Positions 7,702 to 15,008 of a stretch of DNA of 64,000 nt are shown here, piece after piece. Position numbers and translations under genes: made by a program. How positions within the stretch are numbered: position 1 is the stretch's first letter; each line of letters starts with the position of its first letter. The stretch lies in assembly GCF_013283745.1 (NCBI RefSeq), contig NZ_JABSTZ010000001.1:1320406-1384405 (forward strand). Direction: 5' to 3'. The stretch is from Aeromicrobium stalagmiti (lineage in GTDB: Bacteria > Actinomycetota > Actinomycetes > Propionibacteriales > Nocardioidaceae). The notes beneath the pieces are model-generated. The model was given only the letters and a program-made list of their open reading frames with translations, was not told the origin of the DNA and did no database searches.

Positions 7702-8661
7702 ATGGCCTCCGTCCAGACCGTCACCGGAACGATCGACTCCAGCGAGCTGGGCCACACGTTGGTCCACGAGCACGTCTTCGTCCTCAACACCGAGTACCGC
7801 GAGAACTACCTCACGGACTGGGACGAGCAGGTGCGGATCGACGACGCGGTGGAGAAGCTGACCGACCTCAAGGCGGTCGGCATCGACTCGATCATGGACC
7901 CGACCGTGATGGGCCTGGGCCGCTACATCCCCCGGATCCAGAAGATCGCCGCGCGGGTCGACCTCAACATCATCGTCGGCACGGGCCTCTACACCTACAA
8001 CGACGTCCCCCACCAGTTCGAGCACCAGGGGCCGGGGCTGCTGGTCGACATCCCGGAGCCGCTCACCGCGATGTTCGTCAAGGACATCACCGAGGGCATC
8101 GCCGACACGGGGGTGCGGGCGGGCCTGCTGAAGTGTGCGATCGAGCACCAGGGCCTCACGCCGGGCGTCGAGCGGGTCATGCGGGCCGTCGGCCAGGCGC
8201 ACGTGCAGACGGGCACGCCGATCACGGTGCACACCAACCCGGCGACCGAGTCGGGCCTGGTGGCCCAGAAGGTGCTGAAGGAGGAGGGCGTCGACCTCTC
8301 GAAGGTCATCATCGGGCACTCCGGCGACACCAACGACGTCGACTACCTGTGCAAGGTCGCCGACGCGGGCTCGCTGCTGGGCATGGACCGATTCGGGCTC
8401 GACCTGTTCAACCCGCTCGAGGAGCGCATCGGGACGATCGTCGAGCTGGTGCGTCGCGGCTACGTCGAGAGCATCACGCTCGCGCACGACGCCAACTGCT
8501 TCATCGACTACTTCAGCCCCGAGGCGAAGCACGAGGCCGCGCCGAACTGGCACTTCCGTCACATCAGCGAGGACGTCATCCCGGCCCTGCTGAAGGAGGG
8601 CCTGACCGAGGCCGACATCGAGACGATCCTCGTGGCCAACCCGCGCCGCCACTTCGAGTGA
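7702..8661 (+). CDS. phosphotriesterase family protein (lactonase-like)
   Basis: 319 residues of the amidohydrolase-fold phosphotriesterase/PLL family. Metal-binding features are in order: HEH near residue 20, a Lys in LLKCAIEHQ at residue 144 (position of the carboxylated lysine), HTNP near 177, IGHSGDTNDV near 205 and the final Asp in LAHDANC near 262. ATG at 7702 follows AAGGGTGG; a GTG at 7693 is possible. Many members hydrolyse lactones rather than phosphotriesters, and the kinase/ACAD partners make gamma-lactone opening an attractive role. It has its own promoter region with shared operator and CRP-like site. Confidence 0.88.
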   Translation: MASVQTVTGTIDSSELGHTLVHEHVFVLNTEYRENYLTDWDEQVRIDDAVEKLTDLKAVGIDSIMDPTVMGLGRYIPRIQKIAARVDLNIIVGTGLYTYNDVPHQFEHQGPGLLVDIPEPLTAMFVKDITEGIADTGVRAGLLKCAIEHQGLTPGVERVMRAVGQAHVQTGTPITVHTNPATESGLVAQKVLKEEGVDLSKVIIGHSGDTNDVDYLCKVADAGSLLGMDRFGLDLFNPLEERIGTIVELVRRGYVESITLAHDANCFIDYFSPEAKHEAAPNWHFRHISEDVIPALLKEGLTEADIETILVANPRRHFE

Positions 8662-8663
8662 TC

Positions 8664-8700
8664 GAGAGCGGGCGAGGGGTCAGCCCTTCGCCCGCTTCTC
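8664..8700. terminator. bidirectional terminator hairpin
   Basis: AGCGGGCGA (8667-8675) pairs with TCGCCCGCT (8688-8696), extended by GGG/CCC inside and GAG/CTC outside. It lies between the convergent lactonase and SDR genes, with the SDR stop in the loop. No U tract. Confidence 0.5.
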
Positions 8701-9486
8701 CAGGGCGCGGTCCATGCGGCGGAACAGCGGCCGCATCCCGGCCGTGAGCACGCCGGGGATCGTGGCCATCCCGATCTCGGCGGCGGCCCCCTGCAGGCTC
8801 GTGACCCTTGTCGGCTTGTCGACAATCGCCTTGACGAGCCAGTTCGCCGCCTTGTCGGCGCTCAGCATCGGCATGGCCTGATAGATGTCGGTCTTGCCCG
8901 ACATCTCGGTGCGCACCATCGGAAAGTAGACCGTGGTCGCCGAGACGCCCTCGCCGCCGAGCTCGGCGACCAGCGAGCGGGTGAACGACTCGAGCGCCGA
9001 CTTGCTGGCGAGATAGGCCGAGAACAGCGGGATCGGCACCTGGGTCGACATGCTCGACGAGATCACCACGTGGCCGTGCCGCTGCTCGAGGAAGCGCGGC
9101 ACGAGGGCCAGCGTGAGTCGCACGGCGGCGAAGTAGTTGATCGCCATCGTGCGCTCGTGGTCGTGCAGGCGGTCGAGCGACTCGGTGATGGGTCGCCGGA
9201 TCGACCGGGCGGCATTGTTGACCAGGGCGTCGATGCGATCGTGCTCGGCGAGCAGCCGGGCGGTGACGGCGTCGGTCTGCTCGGCGTCGGTGAGGTTGAC
9301 CGCGTACGCGTGTGCCGTGCCGCCGGCGAACCGGATGTCGGCCACCACGGCGTCGAGCTCGTCCTCGCGGCGGGCGAGCAGGCAGACCGTGGCGCCGAGC
9401 CGGGCGAGCTTGCGGGCGGCCTCGGCGCCGATGCCGCTCGAGGCGCCGGTCAGGACGATCGTCTGTCCGGCGAGCCGGGCGCTCAC
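8680..9486 (-). CDS. SDR family NAD(P)-dependent oxidoreductase
   Basis: 268 residues: TGASSGIG loop near residue 12, a LARREDELDAV segment suggesting NADP preference, NNAAR, catalytic Ser in ISSSMS, and YLASK. GTG at 9486 overlaps the TetR stop by four bases. The C-terminal extension with RPLFRRMDRALEKRAKG is typical of membrane-associated acyl-CoA or lipid-linked SDRs. It is second gene of a reverse pair with a TetR regulator. Its link to the upstream lactone cluster is positional only. Confidence 0.87.
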   Translation of the reverse strand: MSARLAGQTIVLTGASSGIGAEAARKLARLGATVCLLARREDELDAVVADIRFAGGTAHAYAVNLTDAEQTDAVTARLLAEHDRIDALVNNAARSIRRPITESLDRLHDHERTMAINYFAAVRLTLALVPRFLEQRHGHVVISSSMSTQVPIPLFSAYLASKSALESFTRSLVAELGGEGVSATTVYFPMVRTEMSGKTDIYQAMPMLSADKAANWLVKAIVDKPTRVTSLQGAAAEIGMATIPGVLTAGMRPLFRRMDRALEKRAKG

Positions 9487-10094
9487 CCGCCGCCGCCGAA
9501 CAGCGCCGTCAGCAGCCGGCCGCAGCGCTGCATCATCTGCTCCGCAGTCTGCTCGGGGTGCTCGACCCACCAGTTCATCAGCGAGTCGACGATGCCGAGC
9601 CACACCGACGTCATGGCCGCGATGTCGAGCTCGTCGTCGTTGCCGGCGAGCGTCATCAGCTCGGCGACACCCTCCTCGGCCAGCTTGCCGATGCGGTCGG
9701 CATAGAGCGTGATCGAGTCGGCGATCGGGCCGGTGGTCGGTGCGGTGCTGTCGAAGAAGAGCCGCCAGAGATAGCGCTGCTCCTCCAGGAGGGAGAACAT
9801 GCCGGCGAGCGTCTGCATGCCGCGCTCGATGCCGACCGCGTCGCCACGGGCGATGCGCTCGATCTCGTCGGCGACGAGGGAGCCGCCGCGGTCGAGGCAC
9901 GCCTCGTAGAGCCCCTCCTTGGAGCCGAAGTAGTTGTAGATCAGCGGCTTGGAGATGCCGGCGCGCTGGGCCACGGCCGCGACCGAGGTGGCGGTGAAGC
10001 CGTACGTGCCGAACTCCTCGGAGGCGATGGTGAGGATCTGGGTCTCCCGATCCAGGCGGGGGACGCCCTTCGTGCCGGCGTTGGGTCGGGCCAT
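9483..10094 (-). CDS. TetR family transcriptional regulator
   Basis: 203 residues with TetR helix-turn-helix at residues 17-62 (ILTIASEEFGTYGF, SVAAVAQRAGISKPLIYNYF). It is divergent from the sterol-desaturase-like gene and coupled to the SDR by GTGA overlap. The intergenic region contains two short dyads (10110-10126 and 10128-10138), so it probably represses both directions. Ligand unknown. Confidence 0.88.
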   Translation of the reverse strand: MARPNAGTKGVPRLDRETQILTIASEEFGTYGFTATSVAAVAQRAGISKPLIYNYFGSKEGLYEACLDRGGSLVADEIERIARGDAVGIERGMQTLAGMFSLLEEQRYLWRLFFDSTAPTTGPIADSITLYADRIGKLAEEGVAELMTLAGNDDELDIAAMTSVWLGIVDSLMNWWVEHPEQTAEQMMQRCGRLLTALFGGGG

Positions 10095-10109
10095 GTCGAA
10101 AAGCCTAGC

Positions 10110-10138
10110 CGAGACAACTGATCTCGTGGTAACTTACC
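10110..10138. promoter_or_regulatory. two adjacent dyads in TetR/desaturase divergon
   Basis: CGAGA-N7-TCTCG (10110-10126) and GGTAA-C-TTACC (10128-10138) are both perfect inverted repeats in the 66-base gap between divergent genes. Either could be the operator of the adjacent TetR. Confidence 0.45.
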
Positions 10139-10160
10139 CAAGAGTCATATAGGAGGAACC

Positions 10161-11060
10161 GTGGAAGCCCTGGACCCGCTGAAGAACCCGACGCTCGTCG
10201 CCGCCCCGTTCTTCGTCCTCACGTTGCTGATCGAGCTCGCCGCCTTCAAGTTCCTCGAGACCGACGAGCAGATGCGCGGCTACGAGAAGAAGGACGCCCG
10301 CACGAGCCTGATCATGGGCGTCGGCTCGATCGTCTCCAGCGCGGTCTTCAAGATCACCACGCTGGTGGTCTTCGTCGCGATGAGCGTCTACCTCGCACCG
10401 TGGCACCTGCCGACCGACACCTGGTGGTCGTGGACGCTCCTGATCGTCGGCCTCGACCTCGCCTTCTACCTGCAGCACCGGTTCGTCCACCGGGTGCGCA
10501 TCGGGTGGGCCGCCCACCAGGCGCACCACTCCAGCGAGTACTTCAACTTCTCCACCGCGCTGCGTCAGAAGTGGAATCCGTGGGCCGAGGCGATCTTCTG
10601 GGCGCCGTTCCCGCTCCTGGGCTTCGAGCCGTGGATGCTCTACGTCGCGTTCTCGTTCAACCTGATCTTCCAGTTCTTCCAGCACACCGAGCGCATCGGC
10701 ACGATGTGGTGGCCGATCGAGCTGGTCTTCAACACCCCGTCGCACCACCGCGTGCACCACGGCAGCGACCCGGAGTACCTCGACAAGAACTACGCCGGCA
10801 TCTTCATCATCTGGGACCGGATGTTCGGGACCTTCCAGAAGGAGCTGCACCGCCCGACGTACGGCCTGACCGTGCCGGTCGGCACCTACAACGTCCTGAA
10901 GCTGCAGTACGGGCCGTTCGTGTCGCTGTTCCGTGACGTGCGAGCGGCCGAGCGCTGGCGCGACAAGATCGGCTACGTCGTCATGCCGCCGGGCTGGAAG
11001 CCTGGAGAGACCCGCGAGCAGGCGGAGCAGCCTCGCGTGGAGGAGTCGCAGCCGGCATGA
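10161..11060 (+). CDS. sterol desaturase / fatty acid hydroxylase family protein
   Basis: 299 residues, integral membrane di-iron enzyme. Histidine boxes appear in order: QHRFVHR near residue 106, HQAHHS near 120 and HHRVHHG near 197, with hydrophobic segments near residues 12-30, 55-80, 88-105 and 150-175. GTG start with AGGAGG four bases away. Family members hydroxylate or desaturate sterols, carotenoids or fatty acids using O2. Divergent from a TetR gene that probably controls it. Confidence 0.88.
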   Translation: MEALDPLKNPTLVAAPFFVLTLLIELAAFKFLETDEQMRGYEKKDARTSLIMGVGSIVSSAVFKITTLVVFVAMSVYLAPWHLPTDTWWSWTLLIVGLDLAFYLQHRFVHRVRIGWAAHQAHHSSEYFNFSTALRQKWNPWAEAIFWAPFPLLGFEPWMLYVAFSFNLIFQFFQHTERIGTMWWPIELVFNTPSHHRVHHGSDPEYLDKNYAGIFIIWDRMFGTFQKELHRPTYGLTVPVGTYNVLKLQYGPFVSLFRDVRAAERWRDKIGYVVMPPGWKPGETREQAEQPRVEESQPA

Positions 11061-11179
11061 GCCGGCGGTCGTGACGTACGCGGTGCTGCTGGTCGTGCTC
11101 TGGCCCGATGGCGCGTGCGAGGCGGACAGTTGGTCTCCTTTAGGCTGGTGGTCAGTCACGACATGACGGGGGATGTGCC

Positions 11180-11488
11180 ATGACCGCGACCGAAGACCTT
11201 CCATCGGTGGAGGGCTCCAGCCTGCCTCCGGTGCTCTACGTGCCATGTGCCGAGCACGTCGTCGAGATCGACGACCTGCAGCTGGAGTATCGGCGGACGA
11301 GCGACGGCAAGGTGGCCTTCATGGCCTACACCGCGCTGGATCGCCTCCGTGACGGTTGTGGCGTCGATCAGCCGTGGGTCATGCTCCCGCTGGCCGCGAT
11401 CAAGGCGCTCTACGTCGACCGTCCATGGGACGTGCTGCTCCTTGACCTGCACGTGCCGCAGGAGCATCGCTGGGGCGTCGACCGATGA
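11180..11488 (+). CDS. SAV_915-like small protein
   Basis: 102 residues with no catalytic motif. It begins with a short acidic arm, then LYVPCAEHVVEIDDLQLEYR, and ends with a VDRPWDVLLLDLHVP segment. The layout resembles the small SAV_915-type proteins of actinobacteria that accompany WXG/ESX-like genes; I recognise this only by general appearance. It is first of four overlapping genes (ATGA junction to the EspC-like gene). It could be a chaperone or accessory factor for the secreted proteins that follow. Confidence 0.65.
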   Translation: MTATEDLPSVEGSSLPPVLYVPCAEHVVEIDDLQLEYRRTSDGKVAFMAYTALDRLRDGCGVDQPWVMLPLAAIKALYVDRPWDVLLLDLHVPQEHRWGVDR

Positions 11489-11817
11489 ACCAGGCTGCGG
11501 GGGAGGGAGGCGGTGGTGTTGCGACGGTCGGCGCGGTCGTGGTCGACCCCGACCGGTTGCGGCGTGTCACGTCCAAGCTGACGGCGGCCGGCACCACGCT
11601 CGACGGCTGCGCCGACTCGATGCCGGCCACCGGTGCCACGGGGGACGCCGAGATGCTGATCTCCGCGATCCTCGCGGAGTTCTCCGAGACGGCCGTCGAC
11701 CTCATCAGCGAGGGCGAGCTGCTCGCCCAGACGGCGGACTCCTGCAACGTGGCCTACGTCGATGCGGATGCCGAGGCTGCGGCGCGGTTCCTGGTCGAGG
11801 GGGTGGAGAACGAGTGA
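11485..11817 (+). CDS. EspC-like type VII secretion target
   Basis: 110 residues, all-helical, resembling the EspC/T7SS excreted family (PF10824): VVVDPDRLRRVTSKLTAAGT opens the first helix, and LAQTADSCNVAYVDADAEAA forms the second near residue 82. No signal peptide. The ATG overlaps the previous stop and the gene overlaps the next start (GTGA), so stoichiometric expression with the larger WxG protein is likely. By analogy it would be a heterodimer partner for export. No EccC/EssC ATPase is in the window, so the exporter lies elsewhere. Confidence 0.7.
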   Translation: MNQAAGEGGGGVATVGAVVVDPDRLRRVTSKLTAAGTTLDGCADSMPATGATGDAEMLISAILAEFSETAVDLISEGELLAQTADSCNVAYVDADAEAAARFLVEGVENE

Positions 11818-13040
11818 GCGACGACCTCGAGACCTTCATCCCCGGTGTGCCAGGGAGCATCGAGGCGGTCGCCGAGTGGCTCCGCGTCACGTTGCGTGAC
11901 AAGGCCGCGGACCACGCGGACACCACCTACGCCCAGCGCAACGAGTCCGGCTCGGCCTGGGAGGGTGAGGCCGGCGAGGCATTCGGCTCCCGCCTCAGCA
12001 CCTTGGCGAGTGCCAGCGACGACGTGTCGGCCGCCGCTGTGACCCAGGGCCAGTCGCTCGACACCCTGGCCGCTGCGCTGCGCTCGGCCCAGTCAGAGGC
12101 CGGCCGGGCGCGCACCCACGCGTCCGGCGGAGGTCTGACGGTCTCGGGCATGACGGTCATCAACCCCGGACCCGGCCCCTCGCGACCGATCGCTCCGAGC
12201 GCCGATGCCCCGCAGCCGCTCATCGACGCCCACAACGAGCGGGTCGAGACCTACGACGAGCACCAGCTGAAGGTCACCTGCTGGAACGAGACCGTCGAGA
12301 TCGCGCAGGGGGCGTTCGACGACTGGGACGAGGCGTTGGTGTCCGCCGGCGAGCGCTGGCAGTCCAACGCCGGCAACCTCGCGTCGCTGACGCAGGGTTT
12401 CCTGGCCGCCGGCCTGGGCGGTGCGTCAGCTGCCGCGCGGGCCTCGCGATTCCACGGGAAGGCCAACCTGCACCGCTCCAACATCAGCAGCCTCCGGGGA
12501 CACGTCGGTGCCCTCACCAACCCCGACGGCACGACGCGCGGATCGAGCACCCGCATCAACCAGCTGCTCGACGAGATCGACGACGCGAAGATCAAGGCCG
12601 CGGACGCGCACGCCTCGGGCATGACGGCCAAGCCGTCAGCCGGTGTCAGCAAGCTGCTCAACCGCCTCGGATACGCTGCCGCCATCTACGGGACCTACGA
12701 CGACTACGCGAACGGCGGCGAGTCGCTGCCGCAGGCGGTCACGTCCAACGCCGGTGGCCTCGTCGCCGGAATGGTCGCCGGCGCCTACATCGGTGGCGCG
12801 ATCGGCACGGCGATCCCCGTGCCGATCCTCGGGACCGCCGTGGGAGCGCTGTCCGGCGCGCTGATCGGTGCCGGTGTCGGCATCTTCACCTCCGGGATGA
12901 TCGACTCGCTGTGGGAGAACGGCGTCGACGGCCTCGAGGACGTCGGAGGCGCCATCGTCGACGGCGGCAAGGAGGTCGTCGACACCGTCAAGGACGTCGG
13001 AGGGCTTGCCAAGGACGGCTGGAACGCGGTCTTCGGATGA
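11814..13040 (+). CDS. WxG-type protein with C-terminal glycine-zipper hairpin (putative T7SS effector)
   Basis: 408 residues, GTG start overlapping the preceding stop. Residues 1-110 are helical with a WEG turn (SAWEGEAGEAF near residue 45), like WXG100/LXG leaders. A Pro-rich hinge (NPGPGPSRPIAPSADAPQP near 122-140) follows, then a long helical middle. Residues about 307-365 are a hydrophobic Gly-rich hairpin (GLVAGMVAGAYIGGAIG, ALSGALIGAGVGIF) of glycine-zipper type, and the tail is amphipathic with VVDTVKDVGGLAKDGW. Glycine zippers are known in pore-forming T7SS toxins such as TelE. With a four-helix membrane protein overlapping downstream, a pore-forming effector with immunity is plausible. 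Activity is inferred. Confidence 0.72.
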   Translation: MSDDLETFIPGVPGSIEAVAEWLRVTLRDKAADHADTTYAQRNESGSAWEGEAGEAFGSRLSTLASASDDVSAAAVTQGQSLDTLAAALRSAQSEAGRARTHASGGGLTVSGMTVINPGPGPSRPIAPSADAPQPLIDAHNERVETYDEHQLKVTCWNETVEIAQGAFDDWDEALVSAGERWQSNAGNLASLTQGFLAAGLGGASAAARASRFHGKANLHRSNISSLRGHVGALTNPDGTTRGSSTRINQLLDEIDDAKIKAADAHASGMTAKPSAGVSKLLNRLGYAAAIYGTYDDYANGGESLPQAVTSNAGGLVAGMVAGAYIGGAIGTAIPVPILGTAVGALSGALIGAGVGIFTSGMIDSLWENGVDGLEDVGGAIVDGGKEVVDTVKDVGGLAKDGWNAVFG

Positions 13041-13858
13041 GGGACGGCACCAACATCGTCCAGCTTGCCGGTCAGCGGTGGATCACCTGGGCCACCTTGC
13101 CTCTCGGGCCGGCTTTCGCGGTGCTCCTCGTCCTCGGGTTCGTCGGCCTCCGGCGCGACGAGGAGCCGTGGGCGTCGATCCTGCTGCCACTGGCGCTGGT
13201 GGCGCTCAGTGTCTCCGTCGCGACCTACGTGCGCTGGCTCGCTCGTCCGCACCGATTCACGGTCGGTCTCGAGGAGCTGGACGGCGAACAGGCCACCGTC
13301 GTGCCGGTCATGCGCCGGTCCCTCGTCTACGTCGCCGCGCCGTTCTCGGCCCTGCTCGTCGTTGCGGTGTGGGGGCTCGTCCTCTCGCTGCGCACGGGCG
13401 ACCCGTCGTGGCCATGGGTCGTGGGTGGCGTGCTGGTTGCCGGCTTCCTGCCGCAGGCGTTCCGGTCGATGGTGCGCCGACCGGTGCTCGCCCTCACTGC
13501 CACGGGTGTGCGCTATCGAGGTCAGACGATCGACGCCTTCGTCGCATGGGACGACATCGCCGGCGTCGGGCTGCGCCGCAACGCCCGTGGGCCCGTGGTG
13601 TCGATCGTGGGACGGGGCAGCTCCCCGTCATGGCAGATCAGCCGGAGGTTCTGGATCTTCCCGATGGAGTGGAACCCGATCGACGAGCACGTCGACATCG
13701 AGATCCACGGCCGTGGCGACTCTGAGCTGGCGACGGTGCTGACGCCGTGGATCACGACCTACTGGACGAGTCCCGCACTGCGCCCCGAGCTGGGTTCAGC
13801 AGCTGCTGTGCGGCGAGCCGACGAGGTGCGGACCCGATCGGTCACAGCGAGCGGGTGA
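13037..13858 (+). CDS. four-helix membrane protein, putative immunity partner
   Basis: 273 residues; ATG overlaps the effector stop (ATGA). Hydrophobic segments lie near residues 17-38, 45-65, 98-120 and 128-145. A soluble C-terminal domain of about 120 residues follows, with VRYRGQTIDAFVAWDDIAGV resembling PH-like YcxB/YdbT-type domains. No enzyme motif. Position directly behind a probable membrane-active protein suggests immunity, but it could also be a membrane anchor or accessory. The last 17 bases overlap the convergent SDR gene. Confidence 0.7.
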   Translation: MRDGTNIVQLAGQRWITWATLPLGPAFAVLLVLGFVGLRRDEEPWASILLPLALVALSVSVATYVRWLARPHRFTVGLEELDGEQATVVPVMRRSLVYVAAPFSALLVVAVWGLVLSLRTGDPSWPWVVGGVLVAGFLPQAFRSMVRRPVLALTATGVRYRGQTIDAFVAWDDIAGVGLRRNARGPVVSIVGRGSSPSWQISRRFWIFPMEWNPIDEHVDIEIHGRGDSELATVLTPWITTYWTSPALRPELGSAAAVRRADEVRTRSVTASG

Positions 13859-14597
13859 GCCCGCCGTCGACCGGCACCATGACGCCGGTCAGGAAGCCGG
13901 CGGCGGGAGACAGCACGAACGCGGCGACCTTGCCGAACTCCTCGGGTGCTCCGTAGCGGCGCAGGGGGATCGTGCGCTCGACGCTGGCGCGGGCAGCGTC
14001 CGCGTCACCGGTGGCGGCGTCGATCGACCGGACCCGGTCGGTCGAGATGCGTCCCGGCAGCAGGCCGTTGACCCGGATGCCACGCGGCCCCAGCTCGTCG
14101 GCGAGGTTCTTGGCCGCCATGGCCAGGCCGGGACGCAGGCCGTTGGAGATGCCGAGCCCCGCGATGGGTGACTTCACGGACGTCGAGAGCACGAACGCGA
14201 TCGAGCCGCCGTCGCCGAGCACCTCCGCGACGGTCGTCGCGAGCCGGATGGCCCCGAGAAACACCGACTCGAACGAGGTGCGCCACTCCTCCTCGGTCCG
14301 GTCGAGGATCGGGCCCGGCGGGGGACCGCCCACGCTGATGAGCACGCCGTCCACGCGGCCGAACGCCTCCTGTGCCGCGGCGACGAGCTGCGCCGGAGCG
14401 GTGGCGTCGGCGTTGTCGACCGCGACGCCGATCGCGCGAAGCCCGAGCTCGGCGGTGGCCCGGTCGACCGACTCCTGGCTGCGCGACGAGATGACGACGT
14501 TGGCGCCGTCCGCGACCAGCTGCTGCGCCGTCGCGAGCCCCAGGCCGCCCGATGCGCCGGTGAGGATGTAGGTGCGGTCGGTGAGTCCCAGGTCCAT
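13842..14597 (-). CDS. SDR family oxidoreductase
   Basis: 251 residues: TGASGGLG loop near residue 14, ISVGGPPPG at the NNAG position (a divergent form), catalytic Ser in VLSTSVKS, and Lys in MAAKNLADELG. The usual Tyr of YxxxK is not obvious at SNGLRPGLAMAAK, as in the SDR subgroup typified by FabG-like 3-oxoacyl reductase homologues without Tyr. It ends with PVDGGLTRSL. Monocistronic on the reverse strand, overlapping the membrane-protein gene by 17 bases tail to tail. Confidence 0.85.
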   Translation of the reverse strand: MDLGLTDRTYILTGASGGLGLATAQQLVADGANVVISSRSQESVDRATAELGLRAIGVAVDNADATAPAQLVAAAQEAFGRVDGVLISVGGPPPGPILDRTEEEWRTSFESVFLGAIRLATTVAEVLGDGGSIAFVLSTSVKSPIAGLGISNGLRPGLAMAAKNLADELGPRGIRVNGLLPGRISTDRVRSIDAATGDADAARASVERTIPLRRYGAPEEFGKVAAFVLSPAAGFLTGVMVPVDGGLTRSL

Positions 14598-14610
14598 GGC
14601 TCAAGGGTAG

Positions 14611-14731
14611 GTGGGGCCGGCGAAGGTGGATCTGCAACCTTGCCCGGGCATCGAAGGTGGAACTGCAACCCTATTGGTCCGGATGGGGTTGAGGATCCAC
14701 CTCCCGCGGGGCGGGGATCCACCTGCCGGGG
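14611..14731. repeat. dispersed GGTTGCAGATCCACC-type repeat cluster, copy A
   Basis: Four degenerate units in 120 intergenic bases: GAAGGTGGATCTGCAACC (14622), GAAGGTGGAACTGCAACC (14653), GAGGATCCACCTCCCG (14691) and GGGGATCCACCTGCCGGG (14713). The first is an exact 17-base inverted match to 44350-44366. Together with copy B at 44243-44400 this is a family of short intergenic palindromic elements. Confidence 0.7.
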
Positions 14732-14843
14732 GTTGGCCGAGCTCTTCGTCCTGCGCGGGGTCGAAGCCCCAAGCTCTCCGCTGGCGCTCCGAGCAGGGGA
14801 CCCCAGGCAGCCGGGGTTCGCCGACAGACCCTGGCCAGAGCAA

Positions 14844-14880
14844 CAGAAAAACCCCCGCAAAGAGCGCGGGGGCTTTTCTG
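14844..14880 (-). terminator. terminator after tRNA-Phe
   Basis: Stem CAGAAAA-CCCCCGC / GCGGGGG-TTTTCTG with A/T-rich outer arms. On the reverse strand the stem is followed by a T run, immediately downstream of tRNA-Phe. Confidence 0.8.
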
Positions 14881-14886
14881 TTGCTG

Positions 14887-14960
14887 TGGCCAGGGCCGGG
14901 GTCGAACCGGCGACCCTCCGCTTTTCAGGCGGATGCTCGTACCAACTGAGCTACCTGGCC
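14887..14960 (-). tRNA. tRNA-Phe (GAA)
   Basis: 74-base cloverleaf: acceptor GGCCAGG/CCTGGCC with discriminator A, D-arm GCTC..GAGC, anticodon stem TCCGC/GCGGA around loop CTGAAAA (anticodon GAA), and T-arm GCCGG-TTCGACC-CCGGC. CCA is not encoded: CAG follows the discriminator. Confidence 0.96.
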
Positions 14961-15008
14961 ACCGCTCGCGAACGAGCGACGTTCACCTTATCGCATGCTC
15001 CCGGAGCT

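Noticed and set aside
7686..8747. 353-residue forward frame over the lactonase gene
   Set aside because: Arg/Gly/Pro-rich out-of-frame translation. The overlapping 7702 frame carries the complete set of metal-ligand motifs.
14611..14731. CRISPR-like array
   Set aside because: Units are degenerate and unevenly spaced, no cas gene is near, and the same units occur at 44243. A dispersed repeat fits better.
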